The notes under the pieces: generated by a model
Told to the model about the DNA's origin: nothing
The model's database searches: none
The model's input: the letters and a program-made list of their open reading frames with translations, nothing else
In this document: positions 46,175 through 56,494 of the stretch, in pieces
Numbering within the stretch: position 1 is the first letter of the stretch
How the letters are laid out: the number at the start of each line of letters is the position of its first letter
Made by a program: the position numbers and the translations under genes
Assembly: GCA_000733355.1 (NCBI GenBank)
Contig: JNVV01000013.1
Location: forward strand, 407,323-471,322
Reading direction: 5' to 3'
Length of the DNA stretch: 64,000 bases
DNA from: Falciphora oryzae
Taxonomy: Eukaryota > Ascomycota > Sordariomycetes > Magnaporthales > Magnaporthaceae

Positions 46175-49100
46175 TTACAAGTACAAGGCACGCACCACGG
46201 CAAGCGCGGCGGCCACGAGAGCCAGCAGCATGCCGTCGGCGCCGGCGCCCCTGGCCGCCCCGGCCGTCACGGGGCCGCCGTCGTGCCGGTTCTGCTCCTT
46301 GCGCGCGGCCGGGCCGACCCTGGGCGCGCCCGTGACGTCGGCCGCGGACGGCTCGGTGCCGGGAGGAGGCGGAGGCGGGGCGATCAGCACCGTCGACGCG
46401 GCCGGGTCCAGCGGTGGAGCGACCGTCGTGGGTTTGTTGACGTACACGGTCGTGCTGCGGGTGGACGTCTGGATTTTCAGCCGTGGTTTTGCTGTTGTCA
46501 GTGACTTGGAATGTTCCTGGCCTAAACAAGGGTTTGGTTCATGCGGCGCGGTAGGACACGGGGCTTCGCCGCTTACCACTGTCACTGAGGGGGTCACCCC
46601 TGGCAGGTACGTGCTGCTGACCAGGCATGCGTAGCATGGGGATGCGGATAGAGTCGCGCAGATGGTGGTCCTAACGGTCGACGCCTGGTCGGTGAGGGTT
46701 TTGGTGGCTGTTTGGAAAGCGTGATACTTGCGGTTAGATATGGTGCGCAAGGAGTGATGACTCTTTTTTATGATACAAGGTAATAGTTGGCGGAACTTAC
46801 CAGTGCTGCCCTCAGGACAGATCTCGATCACTTCGACAATCACAACAATCTCTACGGCAACGAACTTGCTGCACGACCCATTATCATAGGGGATGGGAGT
46901 CAGCGGTGGCAGGGTGTTTGCGGTGGTAGTTGAGGGTCCTGTCGGCCACGAGGTTGGCGAGGTTCCGGTCGAAGTCACCAAAGTCGTCATGCTCCAGTCA
47001 TCTGTAGTGCGAGACGTGGAAGTGGTCGGCGTCGTGTTGGGGTCGGTGCCCGGGAGCGAGGGCCCTGTCGTGGTTGGCCCGGTCGGGGAGGCCCAAGCCG
47101 TCGTCGTTGTGCTCGATAGGTCTTCCGTGGGCGATGTGGAAGCAGCGCCGTAGGGGCATGGTGTCGACATCGACCCTGGGGTGTGTGTCCAGTCCGTAGT
47201 GCTGCTGGGGTGGAAAGTCGTGTCCTGGGTGACCGTGGTGGAGGGAGCATCCGTGCGGGAAGTTGGAGTAATCCAGGTGCTCGGGCTCGTCGTCAGAGTC
47301 GTCGTTGAAGTCAAACTCGTTGTTGACGTGGTGGTCGAGGTACCACTACTCTCTGGCATTACATCTGAGCGGGAAGTGGTCGACGGCCATGTCGACGGCC
47401 CAGTGGACGTAGACGTAGGAGGGATGAGAGTACTCGACGGCCCGTACGGAGTTTCCGTCGAGGCAGTCGATATGGTCCAGCTGGAATCTGTGCCTCCAGA
47501 CCGAGTGGAGCTAGTTGCCGTAGTACTAGATGTACCTCCGCTCGAGACTGAGGGCCACGATAGCTCTGAAGTTACTCCTGTACTTGCAACGCTTGTGCTT
47601 GTAAATGTCGTCAGGCTGGAAGTGCCGGATGTTCCACCAGAACTAGTAGAGCCGTCCATGCTGGTGGTGCCGGAAGTCGCCAGGGTGGTGGCTGATGTGG
47701 AAGTCAAGACAGTCGTAGACGACGAAACAAGAGTCGAAGATGACACAGATGTAGAGGTTGTCACGACTGTAGAGGACGAGACGAGTGTAGAGGAAGAGAC
47801 AATTGTGGAGGTGATGACCGCTGTGCTGTTCCCAAGGCTTGGGGCTGCAGATGTGCCAGTCGCTGACGGCAGCTCGGTAGTGGCTGTAGAGCCCGTTGCG
47901 GAGCTACCGCCAGATGCGATTACTTCTGTAGAAGTGGAGATAGACACAGATGCCGAGGTCGACGTTGCGGTGGAATTTGCTGGCATAGTAGTTGACGTTG
48001 AGCCACCAGGCGTTGACGTCCCTTCACTCGTGGAGTCAATGGTAGTGAGAGTAACGCTAGTGGAAGGCACCACGGTAGTTGCCGTAGACTTTCCTGTAGT
48101 GGTTACGGTAGACTCTGTAGTGCTGTTGGACCAGCTTTGGGGTTTGGACGTGGTAGAGTTGATGGGTGCGAGAGTCGGCACGGTTGTGCTCACCGTGACG
48201 TTGAAGGTGGAAGTAAACGATGTCGCAGTGGTAACCATAGAGGTCTCGGTGCTAGTTCCAACCGACACGCTGGTGGAGGTTGTAAAGTTGACCGAGGAGA
48301 AGCCCCCAGTGCCGATACTCACGCTTGAGATAAGACTTCCTGTGCTTGTGGAGTTAGGGAATGGCGTTGTAATGCCTCCGGTCAAGCCTGTGGTAGACGA
48401 CGGGCGGAGGGGGGCAGAGGAGTTTCCGGGGACAGAAGGAGTGGACGTGACAGAAGGGGCAGGCGGTGAAGGGGTCACGATAATAGTGATAACCGACGTG
48501 ACGATGGAATTTGGATTGTACGTAACCAGCGTCGTGACCGTCGAGCTGTAAGGAGTAGTAGGAGCCGGAGAGCTCGCAGGGATGACGGTGGTCAAGAAGC
48601 TGGTCGTGGACGACGTTGGGTTCAGAGAGACAACGGTGGTGATGACGGACGTGATGACCGAGACCGGGATCGTCGGCGTCTGGGGCGCGGACGTAGTATC
48701 TGGCCCTGTCAGTGAACCAGTGCCTGGGACCGAGGAGTTCGCTGAGGAAAGCGGCGCCGAGACAGGATAGGTGGTGGTAATGAGTGTTGTTGACGACGAG
48801 GTCGGATTGAGGCTAACGATAGACGTGATAATCGATATAACGACCGAGGCAGGGGGTGTTGTCGGGGGCTCAGAAGGGAATATGGTCGTGAGGAACGTGC
48901 TGAGCGACGGGTTGGGGCCAGGGGATACCGTGGACGTGACCACAGAAGTCACGCCAGACGAAGGAATCGGCGACGTTTCAACCGACGGCGATACCGAGGA
49001 CGGCCCCGTGCTGGACGCCGTGGCTGGGCTTGATGGCTCTTCGGACCCACCAGGCGTAGAGGCACTCGCTGGCACGACCGTTGTGATGAGGCTTGTCGAC

Positions 49101-50919
49101 GACGACGTTGGGTCCACGGACACAATCGAGGTCAAAACAACGGTGATCACAGATGGCTGTACGGGCGACGTTGTGCTTTCCGAGCTCGGACCTGTCGGCG
49201 ATATCGATGGACCAGATGTCGATACAGTTACCGGAACACTGGTCGTGATTAGTGTCGTGGAAGACGACATCGGGTCGATCGACACGATGGATGTGATCAC
49301 AGATACCACGGTCGAAACCAGCGGGCTGCTAGCCGGAGGACTCGTCGTACCGGAGGGCAACAGTGATGTCGAGTTCCAACCAAGACCAGTCGACGACGTC
49401 GACGAGATGGAAGATGGAGATGAGGAGTTGGCCACCGATGTTTCTGTCGGGATGGTCGGTGCCACTGTCAGAGATACCAGGGAGGTTATGATGGTGGACG
49501 ACGACGAGGTAGGGTCAATAGATATAACCGAGGTCACGACCAAGATGGAGACAATGACGGAAAACGGCGGCGGAGGGCCAGTAGGGGTCAGACTGGATGC
49601 CAGATCACTAGCTGAGATGGTAGTCGTAGTGCTAGGCGAGGTCGTCGTCGTCGTCAAATTCAGGAGGCCCGTGGTTGACGTAGTGCCGTTCACAGGGACG
49701 CTGGTGTTGGTAGGGAAAGGAGGGGCTGTCGACGAGGGTCTCGTGATAGAGGTGCTAGAGACAGAAATGGCTGCTGCGTCAGTTTCGCGACAACTTCACA
49801 GGTGTCTACCTTGATGGGAGAAAGGCTGCGCTGCTATGCTCAGGTAGCCCAACGGGGGTCGACATACCTAGAGTTGGTGAGCACGGCAGTGCCTGTGGAC
49901 GAAGTCGAACTGCTGCTGAACCGGGCCGACGACGAGCTACTTGTGGTAGATGAGCTCGTGGTATTGGTCGCACACGTCCCGTTGCCCACGACGCCGTACA
50001 GACACTTGCACGAGGCAGTGCAGAGCGTGCCGTTCAGGCCGTTGGACGGTCCGTTGTCGCATTCTTCACCGAACGCAGGCTCCCAGACGCCGTTGCCGCA
50101 GCCCGCAGGCGTGGCGCCGTTGGTGATGACATAGGCGACACCGGAGGTACCATCGGCAAAGGTGCGGTTGCCCGTGCCCTTGGCGCCCTGCGCGATGACG
50201 AGGGGCTCGAAGCCGCCGGTGCCGTTCATCGGGTAGGCCGAGAAGACCTCGTGCACGCTGCAGGACCAGTTGCTCAGCGCCGTGTCGTTGACGCCCCGCA
50301 GCGCGCTCGAGTTGGCCACCATGTGCGCGTCGTTGTAGCACTCCAGGTTCCCGCGCACCTCGAAGTGGCCCAGCCCCGACAGCTCCTCGACCGTCGCGCT
50401 CACCGAGTCCTGGTAGTAGCACGACAGGCAGTAGTACAGTCCGGTGCCGTTGCCCGCCGCCGCAAAGGACACACCGCCCTCGATGAGCGACGCCGCCCCC
50501 GGCTGGATCGGCGGCGACGTAGCGTGGTAGCCGGGATCCGTGCCGATGAGGATGATGTTGCCCGTCACGGCCGGAGACCAGGCTGCCTTGGTCTCGTTGA
50601 GGAACCGGACCTGCTCCAGCGACCCGCAGTTGGGGTCTGGGACGATGATAGCCTTGTACTTGGCAAAGTCCTCCGTCTTGTAGGAACGCCACTCGGCATC
50701 ACTGATGCTCACGGCTTTAGAAGGGGTCCAAACGCATTAGCACGCCAAGTCCTAGAATCTCAACCCAGCGCGGAGGTGGTCGGTTATTCTCTTACGGTTG
50801 AGCCCCAGGCGTTCAGCCTGCTTCCATTCCTCGTACTTCATGTCGCCATGGAACAAAACTTGGGGCTGCACCAGGTGAGCCAGGCTGGAAACCAGCCATA
50901 GATTGGCGAGAGAGCGCAT
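46175..50919 (-). CDS. Giant Ser/Thr-rich GPI-anchored cell-surface protein
   Basis: Predicted secreted wall or adhesin-like protein. Exons on the minus strand (50919-50796, 50714-49868, 49754-46801, 46707-46577, 46468-46175) give 1449 residues. It begins with a signal peptide (MRSLANLWLVSSLAHLVQ). Residues about 30-240 form a globular, N-glycosylated domain I do not recognise (YKAIIVPDPNCGS, IILIGTDPGYHAT). Residues 247-285 are a Cys-rich module, CGNGVWE then GEECDNG then CTASCKC, resembling the DUF4215/myxobacterial Cys-rich repeat. About 1000 residues of Ser/Thr/Val/Pro follow, with degenerate repeats, then a Cys-containing segment (TVRTTICATLSASPCYACL). The C-terminus ends in a hydrophobic helix (MLLALVAAALAVVRALYL), as in GPI-anchor signals. 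Introns 3 and 4 are multiples of three without in-frame stops, so their removal is less certain than for introns 1 and 2. Confidence 0.85.
48490..49565 (-). repeat. Degenerate repeats coding a VxTSIVSxxPTSSST motif
   Basis: At least six copies of a block with the coding pattern hydrophobic-x-T-S-I-V-S-x-x-P-T-S-S-S-T-x-L-I-T-T occur, near 49480-49565, 49241-49320, 49080-49155, 48887-48950, 48771-48845 and 48585-48660, with a more diverged copy near 48490-48547. Centre-to-centre spacing varies from about 100 to 240 bases. The copies are divergent at DNA level, so the array is old or under selection for composition. Confidence 0.7.
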
Positions 50920-51106
50920 GCTTCGCGCCTCCTGATCGAACGGGAAAAGGCAAAAACGAATGTCAGGGGCAGTAGAAGCAGTGTAGACGACTGAGTCCCG
51001 CAGTCAGTGCAACCCTGGGATTCTTTGAAATGAGGGACAAGAGCTGAACACCAGAAAGCGCTGGGGAAAGAGCTGGGTTGAGAATCTGCCCATGAGGGAT
51101 CGCCAA

Positions 51107-51115
51107 CTTTATAGC
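51107..51115 (-). promoter_or_regulatory. TATA-like element upstream of the wall-protein gene
   Basis: On the minus strand the sequence reads GCTATAAAG, about 190 bases before the start codon of the Ser/Thr-rich wall-protein gene. Assigned on motif and distance only. Confidence 0.35.
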
Positions 51116-52071
51116 CCAGTTCCATGGGCAGAGAGTATCCGTCTCCCCATGTGCTTGGGTCCGGCGCTCCCCGCGTGAGCTGGAGGCGATGGATGTAGCA
51201 GACCACCATCATCCAAGTCATGCCCGGAAACAGCCCGTGAGAAGGTCTCGGGAAACCTTCTCAGCTCGCCACTGGGCCACCAGGATCCCACTAATCGAAG
51301 CTAGAGTCCGAGATCATAGACTTGCCCGAATCACGGTGGTGCATCACAAGAGTGACACTCGTTGGATCAGGTTAATGAAAGGCTCAAATCTCCAGGCGAG
51401 CCACAGTAGTGGTGGCACTCGGATGAGTCTCTTGCATCAACAGACTGGACACGGACATATCAATGGGGAAGCCTGGTTACTAGACCCTCTTCCCTTCGCC
51501 CTTAAACTGGCCTGAATAGCCACAGTTCGTGTGCCAAGGATGCGAAGAAGAGAGCTCAGGGTTGAGAACGGAAATAAGAGGCAGCAACTTAAGAGAATGC
51601 ATGATCCAAATGGTCATAGCACACATACGTCCAGCCCACCCTCGGGGAGAGGCCCGCGAGCCGGGGATGTTATCGAGACAAATCAAACATCATGGTTATC
51701 AGCGGGCAGACATTGCTTGGTACAGAACTCGGGTCACCGGCGATGTCCGCAGGGATATCTCCAGTATTGTGACGCCTCCCTCGGCTATGAAAGTGCCATG
51801 TGGGTCGGCTCAGAGAGTAGGCTCGTGGCTTTGGAGGCCCAAGACGCGGGTGCTTGAGACACGGGGCTATAAGCGGTCCCAATAAGGATTCAACTCCGTC
51901 CAGGCACTCAAAGTGATGGCGTCTGCATGAAGTTGCAACGAGGGCCGGAGTGGTACATGGACGGAGGGGAGATTGCGGTCCAAGACAGGTCCGGGGGTGG
52001 TCTGGCGCATCGTGGATCTGTCAGACTACCACTTGGCGTGCTGCCAGATGTCGTTGCCATCCGGCGTCTCG

Positions 52072-53068
52072 TCACACCAGAGCGGGCGCCCGCATAGGGC
52101 GCACCAACGTTTGGTATACGAGGTGAGCGACAGATGCCATCACTAATGTCGCGGCGAGAATAGTAAAAACGTGAGGGCCATGGATGCGAACTCCAGATCG
52201 ATATGACGTCGCCGTTACCACCCGTGGCTGGGCGCAGTGCAACAGCGCCAGGCACGCAGGTACCATACGTCGCTTGGCTCGGCTATGGTTACTGCGAGAA
52301 GAGAGCACACGCACAGCCAAGCATCTCAATAGATAGAGAGCAAGAGAAGAAAGCCATACGGCCACGCCCTGGATGATATGTGACGGCCCAATCAGCATCC
52401 TCGATCCGAGACCTCGAGTCCTAGGAGCACAAGTTCAGGGGAAGTTAGCCGGTCAGAATAGACATCGTCTCTCATACTCGTGATGCTGTTCCAGGTCCCA
52501 GGTTTTAGAGCCAGCGCCGGGGTGGGCATCGCGCCAAAATCCGAGATGTCCAAAGCTTGGGACAGACCACGGCATCGTGGTGTCCAACCATTCGAACCCT
52601 CGGCATTTCTCGATGATGTCCATGGGCTGCAGACTGTGACCAGCGCGTTTAAGCTTGGCTGAAAGTTTCGTTCACCTGGATTGCAAAAGGCGAAGATCAC
52701 GATGGAGACTGGCATGGAGTATCTTCCTCCTGAGGTTTGGCCTGTTCCGGGATAATACGCAGGTCTTGGCTCCGAATATCGCAGATTCTTGACCATGTGG
52801 CCGAGAGCTGTAGCAGTAGCGTGTGTCTGCAGCTGGCCAGGAGTGCGACGCGAGGAAGAGCTCGAAGCTGCAACACCAGAGAAGCAAAAGGCGAAGAGAG
52901 ATCCATCTTGTGCAACATGGCGGCCAAGTGATAAACAATCCAGTCGCGTTTGTTGAAGCCTGGCTGCGTTCCAGCGCGTCGGCCTAGCCCACACCAGGCG
53001 TAGTCCAGCTCAGAGACCGTTGTGGCGGTGGTTGTTCCTGTGCCGTAACTTTGCCAACTTATCCCGTT
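52072..53068 (-). other. Possible unresolved spliced gene or gene relic
   Basis: No family is recognised. Three minus-strand blocks look coding. Block 1 starts after an acceptor-like CCACAG at 53068 and reads SWQSYGTGTT, then VSELDYAWCGLGRRAG, then NKRDWIVYHLAAMLHKMDL; its third codon positions are about 70% G/C, against about 45% in the longer overlapping frame. Block 2 (start Met at 52623) reads MDIIEKCRGFEWLDT, then FGHLGFWRDAHPGAG, and ends at a good 57-nt intron (52421-52477) with donor GTATGAG, a GGCTAAC branch site and acceptor CTCCTAG. Block 3 continues in phase as MLIGPSHIIQGVAVWLSSLA and a second hydrophobic stretch, ending at 52072. I could not find a clean join between blocks 1 and 2 or a convincing first exon. 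It may be a lineage-specific membrane protein, a decayed gene, or chance. Confidence 0.27.
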
Positions 53069-53765
53069 CTGTGGGTGTCAACGCGAAAGGCGGCGTTGCC
53101 TTGAAGGTGAAGGAAAGGACGACGAAGAAGCCATGGATTTCCTGCTGAACCACGTGCGTGGGTGTTCCGTTCGCGAAGCAGCTCTTCCAACCAGCTCTGA
53201 ACCTTTTTCCGAAAGCGGTGCGTGGCGGAGTGCGCGATGTGGCGGGCGTTGAGCAGAACCATTGACGGGCTCGCGGACTAAGCCGCGACCAGCACTGGCT
53301 CCCAAAGTGAACTTTTGTCGACGGGACCCCATTCTCCAACTGACCGCCGCCAGGCAGTCGTCGCCAATTGAGCGACGCGCCACTCTCGTCTCTTGGCTGT
53401 GCGCTCAGAGGCCCTGCCCGTCCTGACGTCCTCCACTGAACGCGGGGCTTTGGTCTTGAGTCTGAGGTTTTCGGCGCGATAAGCATTGGACTTTTTGCGC
53501 CCAACTGGAAGCCGAACACACTCTGCGCCAGGTATGCAGTCGTACACGCGGCGCGGCGCAGTCGGTGTTCCCAATTCAAACCACCTCCATCGGCACCCCT
53601 GATCCCCACACCCAGCACGACCCCTCAGGGGGGGGGGGTGCTCGGTTTTTTTTTTATTGCGCCGCATCGACAGACAGCGGGCTGCGTGCACAGCTGAGCG
53701 TGGCGGGCTGGCTGTCTTCAATTGACAAGTTGGCTTTAGCGTTCGCGCCGCAGGAACAGAGAGAG

Positions 53766-53801
<36 letters not shown>
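53766..53801. repeat. A36 homopolymer
   Basis: The longest homopolymer in the window, 36 A residues, about 485 bases upstream of the VPS74 start codon. The exact length may be affected by sequencing slippage. Confidence 0.85.
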
Positions 53802-53802
<1 letters not shown>

Positions 53803-54285
53803 AGTAGAGCCGCTCTATCAGATCAGGCAGTTCCTGCTTATTCCGCGAGGACCCAGGCACCTCGTCTGCAGGAAGACTGCCCCAAACCATCCAATCCATA
53901 CAGACCATCGGAGCTTTTTGGTCGGTCCTGCTTGACAAGTCGCTGCCTGTAACCAACCCAACCGACCTGAGCCGGGTAAACTTTCACTGTCTCCTGCCAG
54001 ACTGCCCCACAACTTGGTGTCCGCGTCCGATTGAGCGTTCAGCCTTGTCCCGGGCTTGACGTCTTGCGTTTCTTGCCAGACAAAAATAAAACATAAAATA
54101 AGATACAGAAAATAAACGACAGCAGACGATAACCCGCCGCATCGCAGCGCCGTCCTGTAACCCGGCGCTTTCGTCCCCCGCGGCGAAACAAGCGAACCAA
54201 AACCACCACCGAACACGAGACTAGTCCCTCGCGACAATCAATCCCGACAGACACACCCACGCACGCGCGCACAAACACATACATC

Positions 54286-55644
54286 ATGTCGACATCCACA
54301 TCGGGCGGGCTGACCCGGCGCAGAGGAGGAGGCGGTGGAGGGGCTGGCGGCGACGGCGAGAGCAGCAACACGATGGACCGCTCCAGCTCGTCAACCGACG
54401 TCCGCAAGGACAGTGCCCCCGAGACCAGCTACGAGTCGGGCGAGAATGGCCACAAGATCGCCTTCGACCCGCGCGACATCAGCGAGAGCGCCGAGAGGAG
54501 CAAGCAGCCAAAGCTGACCCTGATGGAGGAGGTCCTGCTGCTGGGGCTGAAAGACAAGCAGGTATGGCATGGCCACCCCCGGGCCGGAGACCGGAGAGGC
54601 ATGCGCACGCAACGCATTCGCGCGTTGGAGGCGACGAGGCTGACATGGCACCATTGATGCACCCGTTGCGCAGGGCTACCTATCCTTCTGGAACGACAAC
54701 ATCTCGTACGCCCTCCGCGGGTGCATAGTCATCGAGCTGGCCTTCCGCGGCCGCATCAGCATGCAGAAGGACCCGGCCAGGAGGCGATTCCCCCTGGCAG
54801 ACCGTGTCATCGAGGTCATCGACGACACCCTGACCGGCGAGGTGCTACTGGACGAGGCCCTGAAGCTGATGAAGTCGAGCGAGAAAATGAGCGTCAGCGC
54901 CTGGATTGACCTGCTGAGCGGTGAGCAGCAAGCAAACCCCCTCCATATCCGACTCCATATCCCGTCCGGAGAGCTTACAGTTGACGCACTGCCCCGACAG
55001 GCGAGACGTGGAACCTGATGAAGATCGGGTACCAGCTCAAGCAGGTGCGCGAGAGGCTGGCCAAGGGCCTGGTGGACAAGGGCATCCTGCGGACCGAGAA
55101 GCGCAACTTCCTCCTCTTCGACATGGCGACGCACCCCGTCGTCGACGGCGGCGCCAAGGAGGAGATCCGCCGCCGCGTCCGCAACGTGCTCACCCAGCGC
55201 ACCGTCGTCCTCCCCCACTCGCAGTTCCTGCCCGAGAACCTCGAGTGGCGCTACGCCCGCACCATCGCCCTCGTCTGCGCCGCCTACGCCGCCAACGTGC
55301 TCGAGAACGCCCTCAGCACCCTCGGCCACGAGGCCCGCGAGCGCGCCTTTGCCCAGACCGACGAGCTGCTTGCCGAGTATAGCCAGTGGCCGTTCGGCAA
55401 GAAAGCTACCGCTATCGGCGCCAACATCCCACAGGTCATCCAGGAGGTAGGCGCTTGATTTTTTTTTTTTTCTTTCTTTTTTTTCCCAGTCTCCCTACCC
55501 CTCACTTCACCCATGGTCAACTGCTAAATCCACCTTCTTTTGTTTTCCCTGCAGGAGATTTCGAAGGGCAAGGACAAGGAGCTCCAGCTCGAAGTTGTTG
55601 CCGCATGCCTCAGTGTCTTTACCCGCCTCGACTCCCTCCTATAG
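54286..55644 (+). CDS. VPS74: Golgi PI4P-binding protein Vps74/GOLPH3
   Basis: Peripheral Golgi protein that binds PI4P and COPI and retains glycosyltransferases by recognising their short cytosolic tails. Exons 54286-54561, 54674-54920, 55001-55446 and 55555-55644 give 352 residues. The N-terminus is Gly/Ser-rich with TRRRGGG, an arginine cluster like the coatomer-binding one in other members. The GPP34 domain starts near residue 78: [31 protein letters not shown], then [44 protein letters not shown] and the C-terminal [13 protein letters not shown]. The last exon supplies [19 protein letters not shown] and a leucine-rich end. Splice sites are standard, and intron 3 carries T-runs next to its donor. 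Confidence 0.96.
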
Positions 55645-56494
55645 ACGCAACGCCGCTTCGATTCTTTTCCACAACACAAGTACCCTGGGTCTCGCCCTCC
55701 CCGTCATCCCTCATCCAAAACCATTCACCAGTCGACAACACTCTAGACACCCCACCCGCACCGGATGACAGCTCAGAACCATGCAAAGTTTGCCAAGGCT
55801 TCCGCATCAGAGGCAGCCAGCTACCTTTTTTTGTGATCCCACCACTATGAAGGGGATGTAACAACAAAACGAGGGTGGCAAAACTATCAGGAACGTACTC
55901 CTCAAAAGAAAATGGTCACCTAAACTCTAGGTTCTGTGTCGCGGTTGAGGTTCATGTGGCTCGGCTTTCTTGGTTTTCTTCCATCTTTGTTCTACTTCTC
56001 TTTCCATGATACTGTTGGGAGAGTTATGCGCTGGGAAAAATGAGCCTTTCGTTTTTCTTCCCTAGTTATCTAATTACGTTGGTTACCGAAATATGCGGTT
56101 AAAGATGCCCAGCCCTACCCATCAGTCCAAAGGTCCAAGATATTTGTTTGGCGTGACGTTATGCAAAAAGCCATTGGGTCGGTTCTTCAATGATTTATTA
56201 TTTTCCATATCCGTTGTAAATGCTAAAAACACCGAACGACCACCCTTAAATCGTGACAATGAAACGAGGGAGAAGCGCACCCACCAACGCCGTATATCAG
56301 ATCGAACCCAGCAAGAAAAGAAACAAATGAATGTCCGAGCAGACGAATAGTGAAACAGAAAACAGCAGGAATAAGGAAGGATGCTTGTGGAACCTGTCAC
56401 TAGCACCACAAACTTCGGTTTGAACGTGCTGTGTTGCCGCGCCGAGGCCATGCTGGCCCTTGAGCACGCGCGTCCGGTAAGAGACTCATTCCCC
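55645..56494. other. Convergent intergenic region
   Basis: 850 bases between the ends of VPS74 and RRP14. It is presumed 3' untranslated sequence of both; nothing else was identified. Confidence 0.5.

Larger units (their letters stand above)
50920..54285. other. 3.4-kb region between wall-protein gene and VPS74
   Basis: It holds both divergent promoters. Between 52.0 and 53.1 kb the minus strand has protein-like fragments treated as a separate entry. The remainder (51.2-52.0 kb and 53.1-54.2 kb) shows only short frames. A G11 run is at 53628-53638 and an A36 run at 53766-53801. The 200 bases before VPS74 are its probable leader. Confidence 0.45.

Noticed and set aside
47181..48551. 456-codon open frame on the plus strand, and another of 347 codons at 48771-49814
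   Set aside because: Both are antisense to the Ser/Thr-rich stalk. Reverse complements of Ser/Thr/Val codons give Val/Asp/Glu-rich stop-poor frames; there is no family content and the minus-strand gene is well supported.
52392..52994. 198-codon minus-strand frame read as one gene
   Set aside because: Its third-position GC is only about 45% where an overlapping frame reaches about 70%, so the long frame is probably a shadow of another frame.
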